A stretch of 60,252 nucleotides of DNA from positions 1 to 60,252 of the forward strand of contig WYEG01000005.1 of NCBI GenBank assembly GCA_009903935.1, written 5' to 3'. The DNA comes from Caldimicrobium sp. GTDB taxonomy: Bacteria > Desulfobacterota > Thermodesulfobacteria > Thermodesulfobacteriales > Thermodesulfobacteriaceae. Shown piece by piece: positions 1 to 7,604 of the stretch. Position 1 is the stretch's first letter. The number at the start of each line of letters is the position of its first letter. The notes under the pieces were generated by a model. The model was not told where the DNA came from, made no database searches, and worked only from the letters and a program-made list of their open reading frames with translations. A program made the translations under genes and the position numbers.

Positions 1-108
1 CTCTTGAAAGAGCTGAATGAGAGGTTAAACTCAAGGAAGTTAAGGGGGTTTAAGGAGATTGAATCGGGGAACTACCATGCTCTTCCTGGAGAATTTTTTA
101 CACAATAA
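1..108 (+). CDS. C-terminal tail of an unidentified protein, cut by window edge
   Basis: An open frame enters from the left edge and ends at a TAA at 106-108, giving 35 residues rich in Lys, Glu, Asn and Leu. I do not recognise the family. The tail lies directly upstream of a decayed transposase, so it may belong to another mobile element, but nothing in the residues proves that. A short inverted repeat (ACACAA at 100-105, TTGTGT at 122-127) straddles the stop codon and could be a weak terminator or an element edge. Confidence 0.35.
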   Translation, partial: LLKELNERLNSRKLRGFKEIESGNYHALPGEFFTQ

Positions 109-126
109 AAAGGACACTATGTTGTG

Positions 127-510
127 TTACTACCTTTTTATGCAGTGGGAGTAAGCACAAAAAAATTATTCAGTTTTTGGGAAGTATTTATGGCGCATAC
201 TATTCACTCCAAAGCGTTTCTCGGTTTATTTTGGATATTTGGGTTTGTAGGGAAAAATGCCAAGAATTGAGGGGACCTTTAAGAAAGTTAAACCGGCGTA
301 GAGTAAAGAGAGTTCAATTTTTTATTAAGGATAATTTATCTGGGATAGAAAATGCCATAAAGATGGTTTATCCAGTTTTGGAATGGCAACTTTGAGAATT
401 ACATACGGTAAGGAATTCTTTAAATAAGGTGCGGGCAAAAGATAGAGGTTGATTGGCAGAAGATTTAAAAAGGGTATATAGAGCAGAAACAGAAGAAAAA
501 AGCTAAGGAA
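127..510 (+). pseudogene. IS256-family (mutator-type) transposase remnant, copy 1
   Basis: Translated piecewise in several frames, this stretch reads like the order of an IS256-type transposase: a YAVGVSTKK-like start, IYGAYYS-QSVSR, then KRVQFFIKDNLSGIENAIK, VYPVLEWQL, and VRNSLNKVRAKDR, EDLKRVYRAETEE. The pieces are split by frameshifts and stops, and the C-terminal third and part of the catalytic core are missing, so it cannot make transposase. A second, about equally decayed copy lies at 4421-4790 in the same orientation. This accounts for most of the gap 109-620; the rest (511-620) holds only the acetyl-CoA synthetase promoter region. Family assignment is from motif memory, not a database search. 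Confidence 0.75.
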
Positions 511-564
511 GGGATAATAAAAGGGATACTATGTTGATTTAGATGGTGCGATTTTTGTTTTTCA

Positions 565-592
565 TTGACAAACGATTTGTATTATATTAAAA
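565..592 (+). promoter_or_regulatory. candidate promoter for the acetyl-CoA synthetase operon
   Basis: A perfect TTGACA (565-570) is followed after 16 nt by TTAAAA (587-592), a poor -10. The surrounding AT-rich DNA and a start codon at 621 fit a short leader. The -10 is uncertain; TATATT at 583-588 is the better hexamer but the spacing is too short. Confidence 0.4.
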
Positions 593-620
593 AACTAATT
601 CGAGAAAAAGAGACGGATAG

Positions 621-2714
621 ATGTTAGATTTTATATTTAAGCCTAAAAGCATTGCCATAGTTGGAGCATCTGCGGACGAAAAAAAGATTGGACATGCCAT
701 CCTAAAAAATCTCATCACCCAAGGATATACCGGTAAAGTCTTTCCCATAAATCCAAATTCAAAGGAGATCCTTGGGCTTAGATGTTATCCGTCGGTATCG
801 AAAGTAGGAGAAGATATAGACTTAGCGGTGATTGTGGTTCCTGCAAAAGTAGTCCCTTCAGTGGTAAAAGAATGCGGAGAAGTTGGAGTAAAAGGGGTGG
901 TAGTAATCAGTGCCGGCTTCAAAGAAACTGGAGAGGAAGGAGCAAGGCTTGAACAGGAAGTTGTGGAGCTGGTAAAGAAATATGGAATGAGGATGGTAGG
1001 ACCTAACTGTTTAGGAGTGATCAACACTGAAATAGGGATGAACGCAACTTTTGCCCCAGACATCCCCCCTAAAGGTAGGGTTTCTTTCTTTTCTCAGTCT
1101 GGCGCTTTAGGTGTCGCCTTAATAGATTGGGCGATCGGGAGCGGTTTTGGGTTAGGAAAGTTTGTTAGCTTTGGAAACAAGGCTGACCTTAATGAAACAG
1201 ACTTCTTGGAATATTTTGGACAGGATGCAGATACCGATATCATTCTTGGCTATATAGAAGATGTCAAAGAGGGAAGGCGTTTTATTGAGGTAGCTACCGA
1301 GGTAGCAAAGAAAAAGCCGGTTATCATCATTAAATCTGGAACAACTGAAGCTGGTGCCAGAGCAGCTTCCTCCCACACAGGAGCTTTAGCTGGCTCAGAT
1401 AGGGCTTTTACCGAAGCCTTTAGAAAGGCAAGTGTAATAAGGGTTGAAGGAATAAAAGAGCTCTTTGAAGTTGCTGAGATTTTCAAAAGTAGAAAATTTC
1501 CTACAGGCGAAAAACTTCTCATTGTTACCAACGCTGGCGGTCCCGGGATTATTGCTGCAGATACTGCAGAGAAAAACGGACTAAAGCTATATCCTTTGAC
1601 TAAAGAATCCATCGATTTCTTAGCTGAAAGGTTACCCCCTACAGCAGCTCTTTACAACCCTGTAGATGTAATAGGTGATGCCACTTCAGAGAGGTATCTC
1701 TTCGTTTTAGAAAAAGCTGTTTTTGACCCAAATGTAGATGGTATATGTGTTATCCTTACGCCTCAGGCTACGACAGATGTAGAAAATGTAGCAAAAGTAG
1801 TTGTTGAGAAAGCCAAAAAAACAGAAAAACCTTTTGTGTGTTGTTTTATCGGGGGTCCTAAGGTAAAACAAGGAACACTTCACTTAAAACAAAACGATAT
1901 AGCTTGCTACGACGACCCGGTTACAGCCATAAAAGCATACAGTAAATTGGTCTACTATGAGAAACACAAAAACCGAGGAGAAGATGAATTTGTAAGGTTC
2001 CCTATACCTGATGAAGTCAAAAAAGAAATAAGCCTGATACTTGAAACCCTTAGAGATGCAGGAGTAACTGTGATAGGTGAAGAAAATTCTATGAAAATAT
2101 TAAGCCTTTATGGAATTAAATTTCCAAAAAGGGGATTTGCTAAAACTTCTGATGAAGCTGTAAAGATAGCAGAAAAGATAGGGTATCCTGTGGTCATGAA
2201 AGTTAGTTCACCTAACATCGTTCATAAAACCGATGTTGGAGGAGTAAAAATAGGACTTAAGGATGAAAAAGAAGTAAGGGGAGCCTTTCTTGAGATAACT
2301 ATCAATGTGCAAAGGGCTATGCCCAGCGCATACATTAAAGGTGTAAATATCTACGAAATGGTGGCTGGTGGAAAAGAGGTTATATTGGGTGTAACCTATG
2401 ATTACACTTTTGGTCATATGGTAATGTTTGGTTTAGGCGGGGTGTATGTAGAGGTGTTGAAAGATGTAAGCTTTAAGATTGTGCCTGTAAGTAAAAGGGA
2501 AGTATATGAAATGTTAAACGAAATTAAAGGTATAAAACTTTTAGAAGGAGTAAGAGGGGAAAAACCTTCCGATAAAGAGGATTTAGTTGAAAAAATATTA
2601 AAACTATCCCAATTGGTTGAAGATTTTCCCATAATTAAGGAAATAGATATCAATCCATACTTAGTAAAAGAAAAAGGAGGAGTGGCTTTAGACGCAAGGA
2701 TCATCATAGGTTAA
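621..2714 (+). CDS. acetate--CoA ligase (ADP-forming), fused alpha-beta subunit
   Basis: Converts acetyl-CoA, ADP and Pi to acetate, CoA and ATP (or the reverse), a cytosolic energy-conserving step in acetate metabolism. The 697 residues match the fused two-subunit form: an N-terminal CoA-binding Rossmann domain (IAIVGAS near residue 12), a succinyl-CoA-ligase-like middle with the phospho-histidine motif SSHTGALAG (His252), and a C-terminal ATP-grasp domain from about residue 475 (GYPVVMKVSSPNIVHKTD, then GLGGVYVE). The gene is 31 bp upstream of the DRTGG/Pta-like gene, so the two are probably co-transcribed. Substrate may be another short acyl-CoA; the family is confident, the exact substrate is not. 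Confidence 0.9.
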   Translation: MLDFIFKPKSIAIVGASADEKKIGHAILKNLITQGYTGKVFPINPNSKEILGLRCYPSVSKVGEDIDLAVIVVPAKVVPSVVKECGEVGVKGVVVISAGFKETGEEGARLEQEVVELVKKYGMRMVGPNCLGVINTEIGMNATFAPDIPPKGRVSFFSQSGALGVALIDWAIGSGFGLGKFVSFGNKADLNETDFLEYFGQDADTDIILGYIEDVKEGRRFIEVATEVAKKKPVIIIKSGTTEAGARAASSHTGALAGSDRAFTEAFRKASVIRVEGIKELFEVAEIFKSRKFPTGEKLLIVTNAGGPGIIAADTAEKNGLKLYPLTKESIDFLAERLPPTAALYNPVDVIGDATSERYLFVLEKAVFDPNVDGICVILTPQATTDVENVAKVVVEKAKKTEKPFVCCFIGGPKVKQGTLHLKQNDIACYDDPVTAIKAYSKLVYYEKHKNRGEDEFVRFPIPDEVKKEISLILETLRDAGVTVIGEENSMKILSLYGIKFPKRGFAKTSDEAVKIAEKIGYPVVMKVSSPNIVHKTDVGGVKIGLKDEKEVRGAFLEITINVQRAMPSAYIKGVNIYEMVAGGKEVILGVTYDYTFGHMVMFGLGGVYVEVLKDVSFKIVPVSKREVYEMLNEIKGIKLLEGVRGEKPSDKEDLVEKILKLSQLVEDFPIIKEIDINPYLVKEKGGVALDARIIIG

Positions 2715-2745
2715 TCATCATACAATATCTTTAAGGAGGAAGAAA

Positions 2746-3807
2746 ATGAAAACTATATTTTTAATCTCTAACAGACCCTACAGTGGAAGAAACCTACTTG
2801 CTGTAGGGCTTAGTCTAAACTTGAAAGAAAGAGGCAAGAAAGTTGGATACATGAAGCTATTAGGTAAAACCCCGATAAAAGTTGGGGATAAAATTCTTGA
2901 TGAAGAATCTATGTTTATTCATAAGGTATTAGAAATTGAAGACCCAATTGAGTGGGTTTGTCCGTTTGTTTTAAGCTATGAAGCTAAATACAAGCTTTTT
3001 CATGAAGAAGAGATGAATATAGCTCAACAGATAAGAGAAGTGATAAATACACAAACAGAGCTTAAGGATTATCTTTTTGTAGTTGGAGGGGATAGCATCT
3101 TTGAAGGTTTAAGCTTAGGTATAGACTGTTTACGCCTAATAAAGGAGGTAGATGCTAAAGGGATTAACGTTCAGCTTTGGGAGGGTGAAACCTCGGTAGA
3201 TGATATCTTAGGAGTAAAGGAGTTTCTTGGGAAAAACTTTGTGGGTGCGGTGATCAATAAGGTGCCTCCGGAGGAACATGCCTACCTAAAAGAAACGGTA
3301 GTCCCCTATTTAAAGAAAAAGGGAGTTGAAGTATTAGGGGTGTTTAAGCGAGATAGGTTGCTTGAAGCTATTACAGTTAGGACTTTGTTAGAAGTTGTAA
3401 ACGGAGGGATTGCATGCTGTGAAGATAAGCTTGAAGAGTTCATAGAAAACATAGTGATCGGAGCCATGGACCCGGAAAACGCCATGAGGTATTTTTTAAA
3501 AATACCCAACAAGTTGGTAATTACCGGGGTATACCGGACAGACATTCAGATATTAGCCTTGGAAACTTCCACAAAATGCCTCCTTTTGACTGGTGGTTTA
3601 CACCCAAGCGAGATGGTAATAAGCATAGCAAAGAGCAAAGGTGTGCCTGTGGTGGTAACATCTCTTGATACATTTTCAGCGGTCAAAAGGATACAATCCT
3701 TGGTGGGTAGGGATATGCTGAAAGATAGGGGGAAAGCTTTAAGAGCTAAAGAAGTTGTAGCTAAGGAGTTCGATTTGGATAGGTTTTTAGCCATGTTGGA
3801 GGTTTAG
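2746..3807 (+). CDS. DRTGG-domain protein related to the N-terminal half of phosphotransacetylase
   Basis: 353 residues, starting at an ATG behind a strong AAGGAGGAAG. The N-terminal half resembles the dethiobiotin-synthetase-like (AAA_26) domain found before the catalytic part of long Pta proteins (opening MKTIFLISNRPYSGRN), and the C-terminal half resembles a DRTGG domain (ANKLVITGVYRTDIQILAL region, then GGLHPSEMV). No phosphotransacetylase catalytic domain is present. The Walker A position reads SGRN and lacks the usual Lys, so nucleotide hydrolysis is doubtful. Such proteins often neighbour ADP-forming acetyl-CoA synthetases, and a sensing or regulatory role in acetyl-CoA/acetate balance is inference. 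Confidence 0.75.
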   Translation: MKTIFLISNRPYSGRNLLAVGLSLNLKERGKKVGYMKLLGKTPIKVGDKILDEESMFIHKVLEIEDPIEWVCPFVLSYEAKYKLFHEEEMNIAQQIREVINTQTELKDYLFVVGGDSIFEGLSLGIDCLRLIKEVDAKGINVQLWEGETSVDDILGVKEFLGKNFVGAVINKVPPEEHAYLKETVVPYLKKKGVEVLGVFKRDRLLEAITVRTLLEVVNGGIACCEDKLEEFIENIVIGAMDPENAMRYFLKIPNKLVITGVYRTDIQILALETSTKCLLLTGGLHPSEMVISIAKSKGVPVVVTSLDTFSAVKRIQSLVGRDMLKDRGKALRAKEVVAKEFDLDRFLAMLEV

Positions 3808-3872
3808 TATTTTGGGGTTTTTTAAGATCTTCCCTTATTTAACTATCCTCGAGATATAAAAATTAAGTTAAA

Positions 3873-3905
3873 AGCCCCCTCCAGGTCAAAACCTCAGAGG
3901 GGGCT
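3873..3905 (-). terminator. intrinsic terminator below the porin fragment
   Basis: A 9-bp perfect stem (3873-3881 with 3897-3905) encloses a 15-nt loop. Read on the minus strand it is followed by a T-rich run, so it best serves the minus-strand porin gene ending at 3914. It may also slow plus-strand transcription leaving the acetyl-CoA synthetase operon. Confidence 0.7.
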
Positions 3906-3913
3906 AAGCCGAA

Positions 3914-4390
3914 TTAGAAATTGTAAAAAGCTGAGAAGGTGAACCTATCAGCGGTGTCGACCCAATTTTTACGCTCTGTTTCGATATGCACCACTTCTAC
4001 GCCCAAGTTAAAGTTCTCGGTTAATTTATACCAAAGGTTTGCGAAATATTGAGTATTTTTCGTAAACTGCCTGTCGTTTAAAGCTTGGGGTCCAATTTGT
4101 CCTTTTAAGATTTCCTTATCATTGGGATCATCAAAGCCTGCACCAATGGCAAAAGTCCAGCGAGGATTGATGTTCCACACAAGGTCTGCCCACATTCCGT
4201 ATGCTTCGATCGGCTTACCATAGGCATTAACTCCAAGGTCATACCTTAACCATTCTTTATCAAGACCCTTTCCAGTCCAGGCTTCTCCTTTAAACTGAAG
4301 TTTTTGACCAAAAAGATGGTAGTTAAACAACCACTCTCCTCCGCAGAAAAGCCAGCGGTCATCCTTATTCTTACAAAGTATGAGAAGGTT
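3914..4390 (-). pseudogene. C-terminal fragment of an outer-membrane beta-barrel (porin-like) protein
   Basis: About 155 residues of alternating hydrophobic/polar strands (for example YFANLWYKLTENFNLGVEV) ending in the aromatic signature FTFSAFYNF* typical of outer-membrane barrels. The clean open frame can start at a TTG at 4330, but the same frame continues upstream through DRWLFCGGEW to a stop near 4391, where a transposase relic begins. No signal peptide and only the last few strands remain, so I call it a 5'-truncated gene. A carbohydrate-selective or short-chain-amide type porin is possible; the fragment does not decide. Confidence 0.7.
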
Positions 4391-4420
4391 TTAAGATTTA
4401 AAAGTGCCTACTATACTTTT

Positions 4421-4790
4421 TGTGTTATTACCCTGTATGCAGTGGGAGTAAGCACAAAAAAATTTTTCAGTTTTTGGGAAGTATTTATGGTGCATACTAT
4501 TCACTTCAAAGCGTTTCTCGGTTAATTTTGGATATTTGGGTTTGAAGGGGAAAGTGCCAAGAATTGAGGGGGACCTTTAAGAAAGTTAAACCGGCGTAGA
4601 GTAAAGAGAGTTCAAGTTTTTATTACGAATGATATACCTGGGATAGAAAATTCTATAAAGATGGTTTATCCAAGTTCAGAATGGCAATTTTGGGTATGAC
4701 ATACGGTAAGGAATTCTTTAAATAAGGTGCGGGTAAAAGATAGAGGTTGATTGGCAGAAGATTTAAAAAGGATATAAAAGGGACACCGGG
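4421..4790 (+). pseudogene. IS256-family transposase remnant, copy 2
   Basis: Closely similar along its length to copy 1 at 127-510 and in the same direction, with the same frameshifts, for example the STKKFFSF then SIYGAYYS junction and the KRVQ-IEN-VYP block. The shared lesions suggest both derive from one already-defective ancestor or an internally deleted element. It abuts the 5'-truncated porin gene and ends before the tRNA-Ser promoter, filling the gap 4391-4807. Confidence 0.75.
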
Positions 4791-4807
4791 GAGAACCCTT
4801 GAGAAAG

Positions 4808-4835
4808 TTGAACATTTTTTGGGTTATATTATATT
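4808..4835 (+). promoter_or_regulatory. promoter of tRNA-Ser
   Basis: TTGAAC (4808-4813), 16-nt spacer, TATATT (4830-4835), ending 10 bp before the mature tRNA 5' end at 4846. Confidence 0.6.
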
Positions 4836-4845
4836 TTAAGATTGA

Positions 4846-4936
4846 GGAGGGGTGCCCGAGTGGACGAAGGGGGCGGCCTTGAAAGCCGTTGAGGGAGCTT
4901 GCTCTCCCTCCGGGGGTTCGAATCCCTCCCCCTCCG
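4846..4936 (+). tRNA. tRNA-Ser (anticodon TGA)
   Basis: Class II tRNA with a long variable arm. The acceptor stem GGAGGGG (4846-4852) pairs with CCCCTCC (4929-4935), discriminator G. The anticodon loop CTTGAAA gives TGA, and the T-arm GGGGGTTCGAATCCCTC is canonical. No CCA is encoded. ftsY follows 34 bp downstream and may be read through from the same promoter. Confidence 0.95.
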
Positions 4937-4970
4937 TAAACCTTTCCTCTATCTCGCTTAAGGATACCAG

Positions 4971-5969
4971 GTGTTCAACATCTTTAAACGAAAATCAAAG
5001 GAAGTTCAAAGCGACTTAGCAAAACCTCAAGAAAATGAACCTTTAGTTGAAGAGAAAAAGTCTCTTTTTTCTCGCTTCAAGGAAGGCTTAAGCAAAACCA
5101 AAGAAAAATTAGCTCAAACATTAACTGAGGTCTTTGAAGTTGATAGGCTCATCACCCAAGCTGACCTTGATGAGCTTGAGGAAAGGTTAATCCTTTCTGA
5201 CCTTGGAGTAGAGACAACGTTTGCTCTTCTTGAGCCCATTAAAAGGGATTTGAGCCTTGGAAAAAATATAACCTCAAAGGAGCTAAAGAACCGCCTCAGA
5301 GAGGGTTTGCTCAATCTTTTGGTTGACCCAACAAGACCTTTCCCCCCTCAAGGTAATCCTGCGACTCTGTTTTTCGTAGGGGTAAACGGTGTAGGTAAGA
5401 CCACAACCATCGCCAAGCTTGCTAAAAACTTTAAGGATGGAGGCTACAAGGTTCTCATGGTTGCTGGTGATACTTTTAGGGCTGGAGCCATAGAACAGTT
5501 GCAAAGGTGGGGGGAAAGGGTAGGGGTTCCTGTTTATGCTCAAAAGGAGGGGGCAGACCCAGCCTCCGTAATCTATCAGGGTGTAGACAAGGCTATTAAA
5601 GAAGGCTTTGAGCTTGTGCTCATAGATACTGCTGGCAGGCTTCATACCAAATACAACCTAATGGAGGAGCTTAAAAAAATGGCTAGAGTGATAGAGAAGT
5701 TTATTCCTCAGGAAGGATATGAAAATATTCTTGTCCTTGATGCCAATACTGGTCAGAACGCCATTTCTCAGGCGGAAAGCTTTTTTAAAGCTATACCCAT
5801 TCATAGCGTAATTCTTACCAAGATGGACGGAACAGCAAAGGGTGGCGTTGCCTTTGCTATATCCCATAAGTTTAAGCTTCCCATAAGGTTTATTGGTCTT
5901 GGAGAAAAGCCGGAGGACCTTTTGCCCTTTGATAAAGAATCCTTTGTTAAAGCAATACTACCTGAATAA
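4971..5969 (+). CDS. ftsY: signal recognition particle receptor FtsY
   Basis: SRP-receptor GTPase that docks SRP-ribosome complexes at the membrane. The 332 residues carry a short acidic/basic N-terminal A region, the four-helix N domain (about 50-125), and the G domain: GVNGVGKTT (near 137), DTFRAGAIEQL (about 165), DTAGR (about 219) and TKMDGTAKGG (about 283). The start is GTG at 4971; no strong ribosome-binding site is visible. Its partner, the SRP RNA, is at 10766 in this window. Confidence 0.95.
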   Translation: MFNIFKRKSKEVQSDLAKPQENEPLVEEKKSLFSRFKEGLSKTKEKLAQTLTEVFEVDRLITQADLDELEERLILSDLGVETTFALLEPIKRDLSLGKNITSKELKNRLREGLLNLLVDPTRPFPPQGNPATLFFVGVNGVGKTTTIAKLAKNFKDGGYKVLMVAGDTFRAGAIEQLQRWGERVGVPVYAQKEGADPASVIYQGVDKAIKEGFELVLIDTAGRLHTKYNLMEELKKMARVIEKFIPQEGYENILVLDANTGQNAISQAESFFKAIPIHSVILTKMDGTAKGGVAFAISHKFKLPIRFIGLGEKPEDLLPFDKESFVKAILPE

Positions 5970-5987
5970 GGAGCATAAGAATAAACG

Positions 5988-6608
5988 ATGAACTCAAAAA
6001 ACAAGATAAAATGTCTTCTTTTAGTTGGACCAACAGGAGCAGGTAAAACTCCGCTTGGGAGGGTTTTAGAAGAGAGGGGTTTTCAAGGTGCTCGGGTTCA
6101 TCATTTTGATTTCGGTGAGGAATTGCGAAAGATTGCATCAAATCAGACAAAGGTAAGCCAAGAGGTTGTTGACCTTGTCAGAACCATTTTAGCTGAAAGC
6201 AGGCTCTTAACTCCGGAGGAGTACTTCATCTTCTTAGAGACTTTAGATGAATTTATTAGAAGAAGAGGATACAAAGAGGACGAGTTTATTGTTTTAAACG
6301 GTTTTCCGAGGGATTTAAAGCAGGCAGAATTCATCGAGGGTCATTTGGACATAGTTTGTGTGATAAATCTTAGCGTTACCTTTGACGTTCTCTATTATAG
6401 ACTTAAACATGACCCGGCTGGTGATAGAAAAGGGAGGACGGATGATACCCCTCAGCTTGTGGCTAAAAAATTAGCCTGGTTTTTCGAGAGGAACATCCCG
6501 TTAGTCGAATACTATAAGCGGAAAGGGGCTAAGGTTTTAGAGGTCGTCGTGGATAAGGAAGACACAGGCGAAACCCTCTATCAAAAGCTTTTGAGTTTGT
6601 TAAAGTAG
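5988..6608 (+). CDS. adenylate-kinase-like nucleoside monophosphate kinase
   Basis: 206 residues with a P-loop GPTGAGKT at 14-21, an NMP-binding-like segment, LNGFPRD matching the adenylate kinase DGFPR motif, and RKGRTDDTP resembling the LID-end RxDD motif. The LID itself is short and has no zinc cysteines. It starts 18 bp after ftsY behind AAGGAG, so the two are an operon. The Pro after the P-loop Lys-Thr and the divergent NMP site suggest a specialised or second adenylate-kinase-like enzyme rather than the housekeeping Adk, which usually sits in the ribosomal-protein operon. Confidence 0.75.
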   Translation: MNSKNKIKCLLLVGPTGAGKTPLGRVLEERGFQGARVHHFDFGEELRKIASNQTKVSQEVVDLVRTILAESRLLTPEEYFIFLETLDEFIRRRGYKEDEFIVLNGFPRDLKQAEFIEGHLDIVCVINLSVTFDVLYYRLKHDPAGDRKGRTDDTPQLVAKKLAWFFERNIPLVEYYKRKGAKVLEVVVDKEDTGETLYQKLLSLLK

Positions 6609-6729
6609 ATATTCCAAAAACATTTAGGCAACCGGACGGACGTCACTGCGATTTTCAACGAGTAACCGCGATTTATTCTTACAGTTTTTCATTGGGCGCC
6701 TAGCCTGCCTCCCCTAAAATGAAAGGTCT

Positions 6730-7076
6730 TAAAAATGTTTTTTGAAACACCCTCAAATTGCCTCTGAGGCTGTTCAAAAAGTTCCCTACTCCGTCCTGCC
6801 GAGCGTCCTTTTTTGTCCTGCCGAGCGCAAGCCGTGCATCCCTCGCTTCGTTCGGGACGGCGTCCCGTGATGTCATCCCGAGGTGCGCAAGCGCCGAGGG
6901 ACCCCTCTCTTCCCTCGGGGCGACAAAAAAGGGGCTCGGGGCGACAAAAAAGGGGCTCGGGGCGACAAAAAAGGGGCTCTGGGCGACAAAAAATAAGGCT
7001 TGGGGCGACAAAAAATAAGGCTCGGGGCGACAGCAGAAGGGCTCGCATAAATTTTTGAAACAACCTCAAATTGTCT
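6730..7076 (+). repeat. dispersed GC-rich repeat element, copy A
   Basis: Opens with a TTAAAAATGTTTTTTG motif, contains GTCCTGCCGAGCG, a hairpin GGGACGGCGTCCC and CATCCCGAGGTGCGCAAGCG, and closes with another TTTTTGAAACAACCTCAAATTG echoing its own start (6740-6762). Related copies lie at 18048, 34492 and 46322. All six frames are open here only because of composition; none of the overlapping ORFs has a ribosome-binding site or protein-like sequence. It fills the 546-bp gap between the kinase gene and the Rrf2 gene; 6609-6729 shows nothing recognisable. Confidence 0.8.
6917..7044 (+). repeat. tandem array of six about 21-bp units
   Basis: Units of the form GGGGCGACAAAAAAGGGGCTC start at about 6917, 6938, 6959, 6980, 7001 and 7024. 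The first three are identical, the later ones vary by a few bases and one is 23 bp. The array sits inside repeat copy A and ends about 35 bp before the Rrf2 promoter. Confidence 0.9.
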
Positions 7077-7077
7077 C

Positions 7078-7105
7078 TTGACAAATTTGAACATTTAGAT
7101 ATTTT
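7078..7105 (+). promoter_or_regulatory. promoter of the rrf2-cydAB operon
   Basis: TTGACA (7078-7083), 16-nt spacer, TATTTT (7100-7105), predicting a transcript start near 7112. This placement rules out the longer open frame that would begin at 7071. Confidence 0.65.
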
Positions 7106-7112
7106 TATTAAA

Positions 7113-7124
7113 AGTAAGCTTACT
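7113..7124. promoter_or_regulatory. 12-bp palindrome, candidate operator
   Basis: AGTAAGCTTACT is a perfect inverted repeat lying on the predicted transcript start of the Rrf2 gene. This is where an autorepressing Rrf2 protein could bind. That use is inference. Confidence 0.45.
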
Positions 7125-7154
7125 AATAAAACTTTTGCTTCAAAGGAAAGTGAG

Positions 7155-7592
7155 ATGGAAATAGGTCTGATTGAGGATTATGCAGTTAGGATGGTTCTTT
7201 ACCTTTCTCAAAAGGAAGGGAAGGTTGTTAGTCGTAAGGAGTTAGCAGAAAAGGTAGACATCCCTCTTAGCTTGCTCTCAAGGATTGGGCAGATGCTTGA
7301 GATTGCCGATTTAGTTTATGTCCAAAAAGGAAGGGGAGGGGGGTATAAGCTTAAAAAGAAACCAGAGGAGATAACCCTTCTTGATGTCATAGAAGCCATC
7401 CATGGCAAGGTCTATCTCAATCGATGCGTAGAATCTCCAGGCTTTTGTAGCAGGTCTCCAGCTTGTCCAGTTCATGAAGTTTGGATTGAGATTAACGTGA
7501 GGTTTAGAGATATTCTTAAAAGCTATGATTTTAGGAAGTTATTAACCAAAAATGGAGGGCCTCAAGGAAAAAAGTCCAAAAAACAAAAATAA
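7155..7592 (+). CDS. Rrf2-family transcriptional regulator with cysteine cluster
   Basis: Small winged-helix regulator; I start it at ATG 7155 (MEIGLIEDYAVRM), behind AAGGAAAG and downstream of the promoter, giving 145 residues. The helix-turn-helix and wing (SRKELAEKVDIPLSLLSRI, then KGRGGGYKL) are typical. Three cysteines in RCVESPGFCSRSPACP fit the Fe-S cluster site of IscR/NsrR/RsrR-type proteins. It is 12 bp before cydA, so it probably senses O2, NO or Fe-S status and controls cydAB along with itself. Confidence 0.88.
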   Translation: MEIGLIEDYAVRMVLYLSQKEGKVVSRKELAEKVDIPLSLLSRIGQMLEIADLVYVQKGRGGGYKLKKKPEEITLLDVIEAIHGKVYLNRCVESPGFCSRSPACPVHEVWIEINVRFRDILKSYDFRKLLTKNGGPQGKKSKKQK

Positions 7593-7604
7593 GGAGGTGG
7601 GGCT

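Noticed and set aside
6689-7094. Overlapping ORFs on both strands in the GC-rich repeat array
   Set aside because: They are periodic translations of the 21-bp repeat (FFVAPSP-type), open in many frames, with no start signal or protein-like composition.
7071-7154. Longer N terminus for the Rrf2 protein
   Set aside because: The extension covers the promoter and palindrome, and has no ribosome-binding site; ATG 7155 fits the family start.
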